Shown: in pieces, positions 35,190 through 45,957 of the stretch
Numbering within the stretch: the first letter of the stretch is position 1
How the letters are laid out: each line of letters starts with the position of its first letter
DNA from: Cercis canadensis
Taxonomy: Eukaryota > Streptophyta > Magnoliopsida > Fabales > Fabaceae
Direction: 5' to 3'
DNA: 64,000 bases
Assembly (NCBI GenBank): GCA_003255065.1
Contig: QAOA01000366.1
Location: forward strand, 179,402 to 243,401
Position numbers and translations under genes: made by a program
Notes under the pieces: model-generated
What the model was told of the DNA's origin: nothing
The model's input: the letters and a program-made list of their open reading frames with translations, nothing else
Databases searched by the model: none

Positions 35190-38100
35190 ATGGCCCAACA
35201 TTTTACATCCTCCTTTTCTTCCTTCAAACCTCAAAATGTTGCAACAAAAACACAGCTTGACGAGAGACCTAATTCGGTTAAACTTTCTTCTGTTCCTTCT
35301 GCTAACGAGTGGAGCATTGCTCAAGAAGACAAGTCTTCTCCATGGAGAAACCTAGTATGTTCAAATTTCATTTCCTTATTAATGTGGATATTAATGGTAG
35401 TTATAGAGTTAGTGAGTTTAGAAATTTATATATAATAATAATCTCATGATTTGAAGCTTAACTAACTTAAATTAATTTATTATATTCTTACAAGTGAGTC
35501 AAACCCTGATAGTTGATATGCTACCCTTCTACACAAGGGAGATCACCTGTACAGGGCAAACCACGGCGTGCTACTAAGGAAAATTGTTCAGTTAGTTAAT
35601 CTCACCAGTACATTGAATGAGTGACGTGTCGCAACATGATTGGGTAGAGTGGGTACAGGTTTTTATTTGTTTTTGGGCCTTAAGGAGTGGACAAGGTTTG
35701 AGAACAGTGGACCTCCATCCCTTCTAAACCATGTAGGGTAAGGCCCACTCCCATTCTGGGTAGCCAAAGAGTTGTAATCCTATTTGTATATATTTCGGCC
35801 CATACTCTAGCTAAATGGGCTCTGTTTTTGTGGAACCATTAGCCTTGTTATTTCATAGTAGAGAAGATAAAATAGGCCAGGCTCATTTTAGCTGGCAAAA
35901 ATAAAAGGCTGAGCCATAAAAAAGCTGGCCCGAATAAAATCAGACCAATCTGATCTGGTCCGATTGGCCAATGGCCCATTAAAATTTGGGCTGGACCGGC
36001 TGGCCCTTTTTTTTTTTTTTTTAAAGTTAGACCACACTACCAAAATAATATTATAATAAGCATTATTTAGAAGAATACACTAGTGCAATTTATTTAATTA
36101 TTTATGCATATTTATTTTAAATTTATACTTACATGCATTTTCTTTTATATATCTTTGATTCTTTATTTTAATTTTGTTTATTATTTTACGTATGTTTTGT
36201 TTTGTTCAATTAGATTCATTAACAAGTTAGCCTAACATAGTCAAAATAAATAAAGAAAAAAGTCTAAACTCTTATTAATTTTTAGTCTAATCACAAATAA
36301 AAATAGTTTAAAAAATTCAAAAAAAATAAAAAATTGGGTTAACTTGTTTTGGCCCGCAACCCAAGGAGAGCCGACTGGTTGGCCATTTACTGGCCCAAAT
36401 GGAAGGATGCTTTCAGCACATTTGATTTTATCTATCTGTCATATCCTGACCTTCCATTGTTAAATTAAAACTCATTTGGAGTATTGATAAATAGAGTCAT
36501 CCGTCTCTCATTTCTTCACATCACTTATTTTTCGAAGAAAATTTAAATATTTGTTGAAGACCTGTCTTCACCAACATGACACTTTATTTTCAGGATAATA
36601 TTCATTTCAAATACGCTATGATATTAAAGGAAGTTAAGCATGTATTCAACAAAGTGATTGAAGAGGATACAATGGAAAGTTTGTATATGGTTGATGTCGT
36701 TCAACGGCTTGGCATTGACCACCACTTTGAAGAGGAGATCGAAGCAGCTCTTCAGAAGCAGCTTTTGATACATGTCAATGAGGATACCAATGATCATGAA
36801 GAACTTTATGCAGTTGCACTTCGATTCCGTTTGCTGAGACAAAAGGGTCATTTTGTCAACGCAGGTTGGTATTCATTGTAATTGCAGTACAAGTACACAT
36901 ATATATATACATAGAGAAAACCTATCTTGTTTTGGATGCAGCAATCAAGAAGTACTTTTATAGTTTATAAACATATTTGGAAACCTATTATAGATTTTTA
37001 TATAGTTATAACATCATTGAATATGGCATGCATAATCTCTATGTGGGTCTACGGAAAGGGTATTTTCACTAGGGATATTTTTTTCTAAGGATATTTTACT
37101 AGTTAATTGTGAGGAGCTCTAGAGAAGCTGAAGCCATACAAGTTCCATTCAAGAGTTCCTCTAAAAGTCTTAATTTCTGTATTTTTAAATACTTTAAAAA
37201 AAACCCATCGAAGCACATAAAATGGACCTAAAATTATTTTTTATTACACTCTCTTTCCAAACGTCCTCTATGTCTAGCAAGCCTAATTTTTGTTCCATGA
37301 ATTACTAATTATCAGCCATGGGTATTGTTATCAGATGTATTCAACAAATTGAGTGACAAGATAGAAAGGCTCACAGAAATATTTAGTGAAGATATAGAGG
37401 GAGTGATTGCCCTGTATGAAGCATCTCAGTTAAGTATAGAAGAAGAAGATACTCTTGATAAAGCTGGGTACCTCAGCTGCCAACTTCTTGATTCATGGTT
37501 GTCAAGAAATGAACACCATCACCAAGCTAAAGTTGTCGCAAATGCACTTCAGTATCCACTTCACAAAAGCTTGTCAACACTTTTGAACAGAAGCATCTTC
37601 TTAAATGATTTCCAGGAGAAAATCGGATGGACCATTATACAGGAACTAGCAGACCTTGATCAGTGTATATTAAAGACTATGTACAAAAATGAAATCTTTG
37701 AGGTTTCCAAGTAAGTTATAACATCTTATAACTCTGGATGCTATATATAGTATAGCTGGTATTTTTTAGTTGTCAACCACTTAGTATTAATCTGTTAACA
37801 GATGGTGGGAAAATCTTGAACTAGCCAAGGAGATGAAGTTTGCCAGGTATAAGCCCCTTAAATGGTTCATGTGGTCAATGGCATCCCTCTCATGTCCACG
37901 CTTCGCGGAGCAAAGAATTGAGCTCACCAAAGCTGTGTCTCTAGTCTACATAATCGATGACATTTTCGATGTTCATGGGACCTTAGATGAACTCATTCTC
38001 TTTACAGATGCTGTGAATAGGTATTAAAACATCTATGTATGCATCAGCAAGAAACAAAAGTAGAGTATATCCAGTATTTACCATTCTTTTGCTCTTCATT

Positions 38101-39294
38101 CCTAACGCTTAGAACAATTATCTGGATGCAGATGGGATTTGGCAGCCGCAGAGCAACTTCCACACTACATGAAAATTTGTTTCAAGGTTCTTGATGACAT
38201 TACTGAAGAATTGGCCTGCAAGATCTACGAAAAGCATGGAATCAACCCTATAGACACCCTCAAGAAATCAGTAAACATTCAAACTAATTCAGTCCTTATT
38301 TTGTATGAATGATAAAGATTTTGGGGATTACCATGTTATGCAATTGATGGTTTTGCTTGAAACAGTGGGTGAGATTGGTCAAATCTTTCTTGGTAGAAGG
38401 ACAATGGTTCGCTTCCGGGCAATCCCCAGAGGCAGAGGATTACTTGAAGAATGGGATTGTCAGCACAGGAGTGTCTGTGGTGCTTGCGCATGGATTCTTC
38501 CTCTTGGGTGAGGGTGTTAATAAGGAAACTATTTCCCTTATGGATGACATTCCTGGCATTTTATCTTCAGTGGCCACAATTCTTCGCCTTTGTGATGATT
38601 TGGAAGCATCCAAGGTATATTTGCCATAGCAAACAAAGGATAAAGATCAGTATTATTCAGATATGTGAATTCTGCACCTTAATAAATATCTTATGTTTTA
38701 CACCAAGAAGATTTCTCACTGCCTTTGGTTTCAACTCATTAACCAACTTCTTGCCCAATTGAGTATATTTAAGATTGAGGCATTTCAACACCCATTTTAT
38801 ATGTGATTCTTTTTCCTTTTTTCTTTTTTCTAAGAATAGCAACAAATACAGAAAGTTAATAAAAAAGAACAAAGATTCTAGATAACTGTATTGCAAAGAC
38901 CAAAGAGTCTCTGTGGCTAAGGGTTGCTCAAATTAAATTATTTTTCATGATTATAAAACTCTACAACATAACTTGTTAATAATTTATAACTATTGTATAG
39001 GGTGGCAATCAAAATGGACATGATGGATCTTACCTGGAGTGTTATATGAAAGAGCACAAAGGCGTTTCAGCAGAAGAAACACAACAACATGTCGTTCACA
39101 TGATATCAAGGGCATGGAAACGTCTGAATCAAGAATGCTTAACCCCAAATCTATTTCCATCATCTTTCACAAAGTTTTGCCTGAATGCTGCTAGGATGGT
39201 ACCTCTAATGTATGGTTACCATGGCAATCAAAGCTCTGCAAGTCTACAAGAGCACGTGAATTCAATGGTATATGCTGGCATCCTCAAAGATTAG
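35190..39294 (+). CDS. Terpene synthase copy A (TPS-g, linalool/nerolidol synthase-like)
   Basis: Class I terpene synthase that would ionise geranyl or farnesyl diphosphate to acyclic alcohols such as linalool or nerolidol. Seven exons: 35190-35354, 36594-36864, 37335-37710, 37802-38020, 38132-38270, 38366-38614, 39001-39294; all GT-AG and in phase, giving 570 aa. The first ~45 residues are Ser/Lys-rich and fit a plastid transit peptide. There is no RRx8W, as expected for TPS-g. The first metal site is DDIFD at 323-327. The usual R-D-R/Q before it reads RYK (286-288). The second site reads DDLEASKGG at 467-475, so the S/T and E of (N/D)Dxx(S/T)xxxE are replaced by A and G. The C-end [21 protein letters not shown] is typical. 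The fold is intact; activity is doubtful because of the second site. Confidence 0.9.
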
Positions 39295-39619
39295 TAGAAT
39301 TAGATCTTTGTTTAGTGAATTTAACGGTAGTGGCCACATACACCACAAGTAAGGTTGTGTTGTTGTACCATAAACATTTCTATGTAACTTTGGTTGCATG
39401 CTACCTTTTTGTTCAATAATAATAATGGCAGAGTGCTTTTATTTGTCCACTACTTTGTATCATCCTAGGCTACATATATAACATGAGTATCTTATCCCTT
39501 TTTTTTCATAAATCTCTCATCAAAATATCTAAAGAGATTTGAATCTACAACCTCTAAAATTGAGTACTTAGTACTTAACTAGGAGTGCTTGTGGTAATCA
39601 TGAATACATTTTCTCTTGG

Positions 39620-40108
39620 ATCAGGATATCGCCAAAGAAACTGTTGCTTAGTAGATAACCTGACAGGCATTACACCTCTTGTAGCAAAAATTCTCAGCCT
39701 GTGTTGATTTTGAAGCACACAAGGTAAAATAATTGGAAAGCCTAAGGCTCGGTTCATGTGGGATGCATTACAAACAGAGTTTTACATCCTCAAACCCAAG
39801 CGAGAAGTTTGAATGACTCACCGTTGAACTAAGCAGCATTAACAAGATTTTGGTCTCCTGTATCTTTATGTCCGTTTCTTTTGGACAACAAATCAAGGAA
39901 ATCTTTAAAAATTTTGGTGGAAACACAATCATTGCAACTAGAGCCCTTTCCTAAGCTTTGACAGCCAATGGATTGATGAATCCACCTTTCACTAAGCTAT
40001 GTCTCAAGGTTGCTAGCATGGTACCTCTTCAAATGTACTGTTACCATAGCAATGAATGGCGGTGCACGCAATCTAGAGGAACATGTGAATTCGCTGCTTT
40101 AAGTTAGT
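39620..40108 (+). pseudogene. TPS exon 6-7 relic downstream of copy A
   Basis: Degenerate duplicate of the end of a TPS gene. KETVA, stop, then DNLTGI and a LSLC segment match the 3' half of exon 6, and the join to exon 7 can still be seen (ACACAAG-GTAAAATAA). LMNPPFTKLCLKVASMVPL then matches [16 protein letters not shown] of exon 7. Stops and frameshifts break it. The same relic follows copies B and C. Confidence 0.8.
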
Positions 40109-40264
40109 GCTTGGTACATATAGCACAATGGACGGAGTCCATCTATTTACCTACTGTTTAGTTTATCATTTTAGGCTACATAGTAACTTATTCCCTTTGA
40201 ATAAATCTCTTCGATGCTCAACTATTAGAATATTCACTATTTAATTACATATTTTTTGTTAATT

Positions 40265-40575
40265 AAACTAATAATAATTAGAGTAAAATATTTTTTTTTG
40301 TTTTTAAATTATTTTTTAAATATTACTTTCATCATTAATTTATTTTTTATATCACTTTAATTTTTGAATAATCACATTTCTCATCAAATTAATTTTTTAT
40401 AGCTCTAAAAATAATAACTTAAATGACTGATTTAATAAATAGAGTAATTATTTAAATATTAAAATAACACAAAAATAAATTAAAGACTAAAATAACATTT
40501 AAAAAATAATTTAAAAACAAAAAAAAAANTTAAAAAATAATTTAAACAAAAAAAAAAAATATTGAACTCTAATAA
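40265..40575. mobile_element. Small AT-rich foldback element
   Basis: The left end TTAGAGTAAAATATTTTTTT and the following TTTTTAAATTATTTTTTAAA are mirrored by the right end (TTAAAAAATAATTT... then ATATTGAACTCTAATAATTA). It contains a single-N join at 40529 between two near-identical stretches. The corresponding place after copies B and C holds only the left end, so the element was partly deleted there. Confidence 0.5.
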
Positions 40576-40590
40576 TTATTTACATACTTG

Positions 40591-40683
40591 TAAATGCACA
40601 CATTGTCTACACCTACACATATGACATCATTTGACGACCTCTAAATGCACACATTGTCTACACCTACACATATGACATGATTT
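40591..40683. repeat. 42-bp direct repeat
   Basis: TAAATGCACACATTGTCTAC and its continuation occur at 40591 and again at 40642, separated by nine bases. Confidence 0.85.
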
Positions 40684-41553
40684 GTCGGGATGTTAATGAG
40701 CTTTAACTCATGAAACTACAATTATATGAATTTGGATTGCATGGTATTTGAGTACTTAAACCCCCTGAGGGAGATGGTGGAAGGAGCTAGGTTTGGCCTA
40801 GGACTTGAGAGTTTGTTAAAGACGAAGCAAATGACATTTGAGAATGAGTCTCTTTGGATGGTGTCTTGTTTCAAGTTAAACCTGAGGAAACAAGAAAACA
40901 AAAAACCAGAACATTAACAAGGATGAAAGTGGATATTAAGGGTGGGAATCTTCTTTCCATGATGTAAATATTGGAGGTTCAAGCATTTTAGCAATAAGCT
41001 TAGAGGAATGGCACTGAAAATTAATATTTGCCCAGGATAAACAATAAGGAGTACTTATTTGATTTATAGATTTTTAAGTGCCTAAAGGATTCATTTGAAA
41101 AATTAATAAGGAGTGATGAAAGAGAAAAAAAAAGTTATATTCAGATAATAATATATTTAGTATGTATTATATCTCAATTTTATTTTAAAGAATTTTAAAA
41201 AATTATTCACTCTATTTTCATCTTTTTCAAACAGGCATAAATATTTTGTTATGTATAAGTGTGATCGAGGAGATATAACCTCACTTGAACAATATGAGCT
41301 ATGAGCTATGTGGTAGTCAGATTTTCCATTATTAACATGAAAAAAAAAAACAACAAATGGAACATCAATGTTCCCTTACAAATTTTATAACATGAAGGTC
41401 ATCATAATTTAAGTCATCTTATGTCCTCAAAAAAAAAAAAAACTGAAAACCCTTATTAGAGATTCATTATTAAAAATCATCGTGATTATAATGGTTTAGA
41501 GCACAACTATTACACTAATGAAGATTGACCTGAATGGAAGGAGCTTTGGACAT
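40684..41553. other. Spacer between TPS units A and B
   Basis: AT-rich, with a short segment (ACATTTGAGAATGAGTCTCT, CAAGAAAACAAAAAACCAGA) that recurs near 43920-44040. It includes the empty target site TCAATGTTC (41365-41373) that is occupied by the Mutator-like element at 44297. No gene was seen. Confidence 0.5.
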
Positions 41554-43886
41554 AAATGAAAGGCAAATAAAAAGAAGTAAAATTTAGAAGTGAACTGGTT
41601 TAACCCACAATACTCTCACTGGGGCTTCATCATTTCATCACCTCTTTGGTGTGTGAGCAAAGAAGAGCAATGCTAGTTACACAATTTTATAATATACAAT
41701 AAATTTATACAATTTTAAAAACAGGTGGCTGCATATTACTAATGCAGCTACCTATATATTTATGCAGATTTGTACATGTAAAATAGTACCACTAGGATTA
41801 AGTAATCTAATTATATAATCTTCCTCCTTTATCAAGTTCTTGGACAGGTAAAATTCTTTGTCAACAACACAAACATACACACTAAAAGCAATCACAATAG
41901 TCTCAATCCTTTACTCAGTATTGATTGCACAAACAAAAAGCAGTTATCTGTAAATTTGGAAGTGCGTTTTGTGGTCCAAACCACACAAAAGGACTTGCAT
42001 AGTTCAATAAGTTAATAAGCTAGTTTTTATAGCCCTGTTTATTTTAATACAAGTAGTTTTTTTTTTTTTTTTTCCCCTAAGAACTTTTAGCTTTTAAGAG
42101 TAGTATGAAATCCGAACCATATAGAAAAATATTTTAAGTACATCTGATTTTAAATATGTGTGTAACTTAGATTAGTAGTAATGAGGAGTTGAGATATACA
42201 GTGGTAGAATAAGATTAGTCAAAACTTAACGTAGTAGCCAAGAGAAGTGTTGGTGCCTATGATATTCCCATAACCGAGGTTTTACATAGAATGGATGTTT
42301 CCAAAGAATTATTAATCTTACTAACAGTTAAGCTTATGAGAGCATCAGCAAAGAGCACGCGCATTACGGGGCTCATAGCATCAAAATTATTTCATAGCCT
42401 CGAAGTACACAAAATAGATAATTTTTATGCATATTATTATTCTCAGAAACCAAAGTAAGTAGGTTTCTTCATGTAAGAGTCATGGAAATTTGCTGCTATA
42501 AAATTATTTGAAAGCAAAACTGCAAAAAATACCCTTTGTGACATTTTTTTTGGAATGGTTTATGATAACAGTCTTAGATTGGATATTTATATTGTAGTGA
42601 AATAAGAGATCGTGCTTATTATGGTATACAAAGAATTAAGGGATGTCAACTGGGCTATAGATTAGTTGATTACAAGATTCTCATCACAAGAAGATGATCT
42701 TGAGGCATCTTATTGACAAAATGAGGGTTTCAAAGTACTCATTCACACAAAGCTACAATTGTGAGTGTTTCGATAACGGGGCCCTCAGAGAAGGGATGAC
42801 TTGCTCTAAATTTAGTAAGTCTGGCTTTGTTAGGGTTAAACCCTGGTTCTTGAATTATAAAAAAAAAAAGAATTAAGGGATGCTAATAAAATTATAATGT
42901 TTAATGTCAAATAAGAATTAGGTTTGTGAGACTGCAGCCAAAAGAGTGTTTTTTTTTTTTTTTTTAAATCTATTTTGGTTTTAAACTTTTGTTATTTTGT
43001 TTTGGCTGAAAAGCCCAGAGAGAAGACCAAAATCCTTGAAATCAGAACTGCATCATTCTTAAGGAGGAAGAAAGACAGACATGTTTTTAGCCTTATAATT
43101 TTTTGGAAGCTGGAAGCATTTAATAGAGGATCATGTCATGGAAGCTTCGGTTTCTTCTATTGTCTTTTTTGTGTTCTAAGAAAGTTCCAAAACAAATTTA
43201 AAAAGAAAATTCAGAAAAAGATAGTGCTTTTTTTTTTTTTTTTTTTTTTNNNNNNNNNNNNNNNNNNNNNNNNNNNNNNNNNNNNNNNNNNNNNNNNNNN
43301 NNNNNNNNNNNNNNNNNNNNNNNNNNNNNNNNNNNNNNNNNNNNNNNNNNNNNNNNNNNNNNNNNNNNNNNNNNNNNNNNNNNNNNNNNNNNNNNNNNNN
43401 NNNNNNNNNNNNNNNNNNNNNNNNNCTATATGTTAAATTTTATTTAAATTAATTAATAAAAATTATAGAATTATAGATTTTTCATATAAATATGAGTTTC
43501 AAATGATGAATTAGAAGATGATGTTATAGTTAATTTAGTGTTAGAATTTACTTGATGAAAAATATAATATAAATTTCATTTTTTTAAAAAAAATTAGAAA
43601 AAAAGTTTCAAAATTACTTTTTCTGGTCTGGAACATTTTAGAGAAAAAAAAATATAATTATAAATGTTAAAATGTTTAAGGTTAACAGTTACTTGAACTT
43701 GATATTTTGCAATTTAATGTGTTTGAATGTAATTTGCAGGGTTGCACCTTTATCATGACTTGGGCTCTTCCTTTGGTTGCTATAGTTTTATCTCTCCCCA
43801 TAGAGCCAGATCTCATTTTTTTTCCCTTCAGCTTTCTCCTTTTCCTTATCTCCAATCCATTTTTGTCCTCCAACCCCTCTCCATCT
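41554..43886. repeat. Upstream block of TPS unit B
   Basis: Second copy of 31674-34020, same order and strand, with small indels. It is interrupted by the assembly gap at 43250-43425. Confidence 0.8.
43250..43425. other. Assembly gap (176 N)
   Basis: Unsequenced. It starts in a T-run. The counterpart in unit A (about 33355-33560) suggests that only repeat sequence is missing. Confidence 1.
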
Positions 43887-44296
43887 AAACTTTGATTCTT
43901 ATAAGCTTTGAGCAAATGACCTTTTGAGAATCAGTCTCTTTGGATGGTGTCTTTCTGCTAACTAACTGCTAAGTCACACTCTTTGGATGATGTCTTTCAA
44001 ATTAAACCTGAGGAAACAAGAAAACAAAAAACCAGAACATTAACGAGGATGAAAGGGTATCCTAAGGGTGGGAATCTTCTTTGCATGATGTAAATATTGG
44101 AGGTTCAAACATTTTAGCAATAAGCTTAGAGGAAAGGCACTGAAAATTAATATTTGCCCAGGATAACAATAAGGAGTACTTATGTCCTCACTTGAACATT
44201 ACTTGAATAATATGAGCTATGAGCTATGTGGTGGTTGGATTTTTCATTATTAACATGAAAAAAAATAAATAAACAACAAATGGAACATCAATGTTC

Positions 44297-45277
44297 GGAG
44301 TAAGTCTTTGAATATTGTAGTTTTAGAAAGAAATTTCATAAATACCACACTTCTCAAACAAATTCCATGCATGCAACAATTTTTATTTTTTTATTTTTTA
44401 AAGAAGAGTGTCAAATTTTAGTTTAACAATTAGTGGAGTGCTACATTTTGGTTTTTTTTTTTTTTTTAATTGAAAAGAGAGTGCTGTATTTTGAGGGGAG
44501 GAGTGTCGAATTTTAGCAAATGTTATCAATTGAGTGCCAAATTTTGAGCTTCTTTTATTTTTTTTTTTCTCTTAAAAGTCAAATTTTGGTCTTCAGTGCC
44601 GAATTGTGGAAGTGTGACACTCCAAAGGCACCCGCAGCTCATTTAAAGTGTCAACCAGACTTGAATAGGTTCCAAACGTCAACTATGTTGAAACCAGTTC
44701 CAATTGGGTTATCGAGGAATATAAGGCCAAAATTTCTGTTCCAAGCACCTGGGTTGGGCTCGAGGGTGAGGGACTCGGAGGTGACACGCCAGGGACCGAG
44801 CTCGAAGAAGTTGCCGATCATGGATGAGCAGCCAGGGCCACCTTGGAGACAAATAACAAGTGGGGTTTGTGAAAGAGAGGATTTTGGGGTTTGGGCTTCG
44901 TAGAATGCGAAGTAAATGGCGGATTTGGAAGATGGATTGACCGGGAGGTACCCAGATTTGGTGGGCAGGGCTTGTTTTGGGAATGAAGGGATTGAGTTTG
45001 AAGATTAAAATTTGATTTTCAAAATAAAAAATAAAAAAGCTTAAAATTTGACACTCAATTGATAACATTTTCTAAAATTTAGCACTCACTCTACTCAAAA
45101 TACGGCACTCTCTTTTTAATTAAAAAAAAAAAAAACCAAAATGCGGCACTTTCAAATGAAAATTCGACACTATTCTTTTTTTTAAAAAAAAACTGCTGCA
45201 TGCATGAAATTTATTTGAGAAGTACAATATTCATGAATTTTTTTTTTTTAAAACTACAATATTCAAAGACTTGCTCC
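44297..45277. mobile_element. Pack-MULE-like element with long terminal inverted repeats
   Basis: A 981-bp element with inverted ends over about 250 bp: GGAGTAAGTCTTTGAATATT at the left, and its near-perfect complement at the right end. It is flanked by 9-bp direct repeats TCAATGTTC (44288-44296 and 45278-45286). The same locus is uninterrupted at 41365-41373 and at 58114-58122. A 9-bp duplication and long terminal repeats indicate a Mutator-like element. There is no transposase; the centre holds a captured carboxypeptidase fragment. Confidence 0.88.
44684..44983 (-). pseudogene. Captured serine carboxypeptidase fragment (SCPL50-like)
   Basis: The minus strand has 100 codons without a stop that match the N-terminal part of a plant serine carboxypeptidase of the SCPL50 group. 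They read FPKQALPTKSGYLPVNP, then YFAFYEAQTP, LQGGPGCSSMIGNF (oxyanion-hole region), ELGPWRV, and WNRNFGLIFLDNPIGTGF. The usual W before LQGGPG is C. The catalytic Ser, Asp and His regions further on are absent, so it is a gene fragment, not an enzyme. The frame stayed open, which points to recent capture or to some constraint. Flanking element sequence adds no start or stop context. Confidence 0.9.
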
Positions 45278-45286
45278 TCAATGTTC

Positions 45287-45957
45287 ACTTACAAATTTTA
45301 TAACATGAAGATCATCATAATTTAAATCATCTTATGTCCTCAGAAAGAAAAGAAAAACTAAAAACCCTTATTAGAGATTCATTAATAAAAATCACGGTGA
45401 TTATAATGGTTTGGAGCATAACTATTACTATACATTCATTTAAGAGAGAAGTTAAAAATATATGAGTAATTACATTTACCTCCTTGGAAGTTTGTCAAAA
45501 TGATACTATCCCATTTTCGGCTTGATGGAACTTTCACGTCTATTGCGAATGTTCTTGTCACTCCCTTTTGTGAAATGAAGGACAGGAAAGAGCAATAATT
45601 GCTGAGTCACACTGATTTGATCGCCCAACCATAAATTTGTACTACCAACTTTCTTTTTGTCTAATAGTTTCATAAATATCTTACTTATTTGTAGCTTAAA
45701 AATCTTGCATACATACGAGTATCCAAATAAAAATAAAATAAAATAATATAGGCAGAAAAGAAAACATGAAATATTATATGCTCCAAAGAGAGGCTCCACG
45801 ACTCATTCTTTTCCAAAATATCATATCTCTACGCGTCTCATCCTACTCGCTTTCTCTTCACAATTAAAGTAAAGCTGATATATAGTGCACATGACGAAAA
45901 TCTAACATCTCTATCCAATTCCATCTCTATTCCTTCTGAAGACCTGTCTTCACCAAC
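45287..45957. other. 5' region of TPS-B with promoter/exon 1 deletion
   Basis: Matches the distal 5' region of copies A and C up to CTATCCAATTCCATCT (about 45927). It then has an 11-base piece identical to exon 1 of copy C (CTATTCCTTCT), and then jumps to GAAGACCTGTCTTCACC, which in the other copies is the end of intron 1. The TATA box, transcription start, exon 1 and nearly all of intron 1 are missing. Confidence 0.8.

Noticed and set aside
37081..37320. Possible extra TPS exon between exons 2 and 3 of copy A
   Set aside because: Exons 2 and 3 join in phase to the family-typical sequence, and the intervening DNA has stops in the needed frame.
38305..38511. Overlapping plus-strand frame over TPS exon 6 (also in B and C)
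   Set aside because: Out-of-phase shadow of exon 6. The correct frame gives [19 protein letters not shown].
44520..45068. Two long frames, one on each strand, both beginning MLSIECQILSFF
   Set aside because: They start in the two arms of the terminal inverted repeat of the Mutator-like element. The real captured coding frame is a different one (44684-44983, minus).
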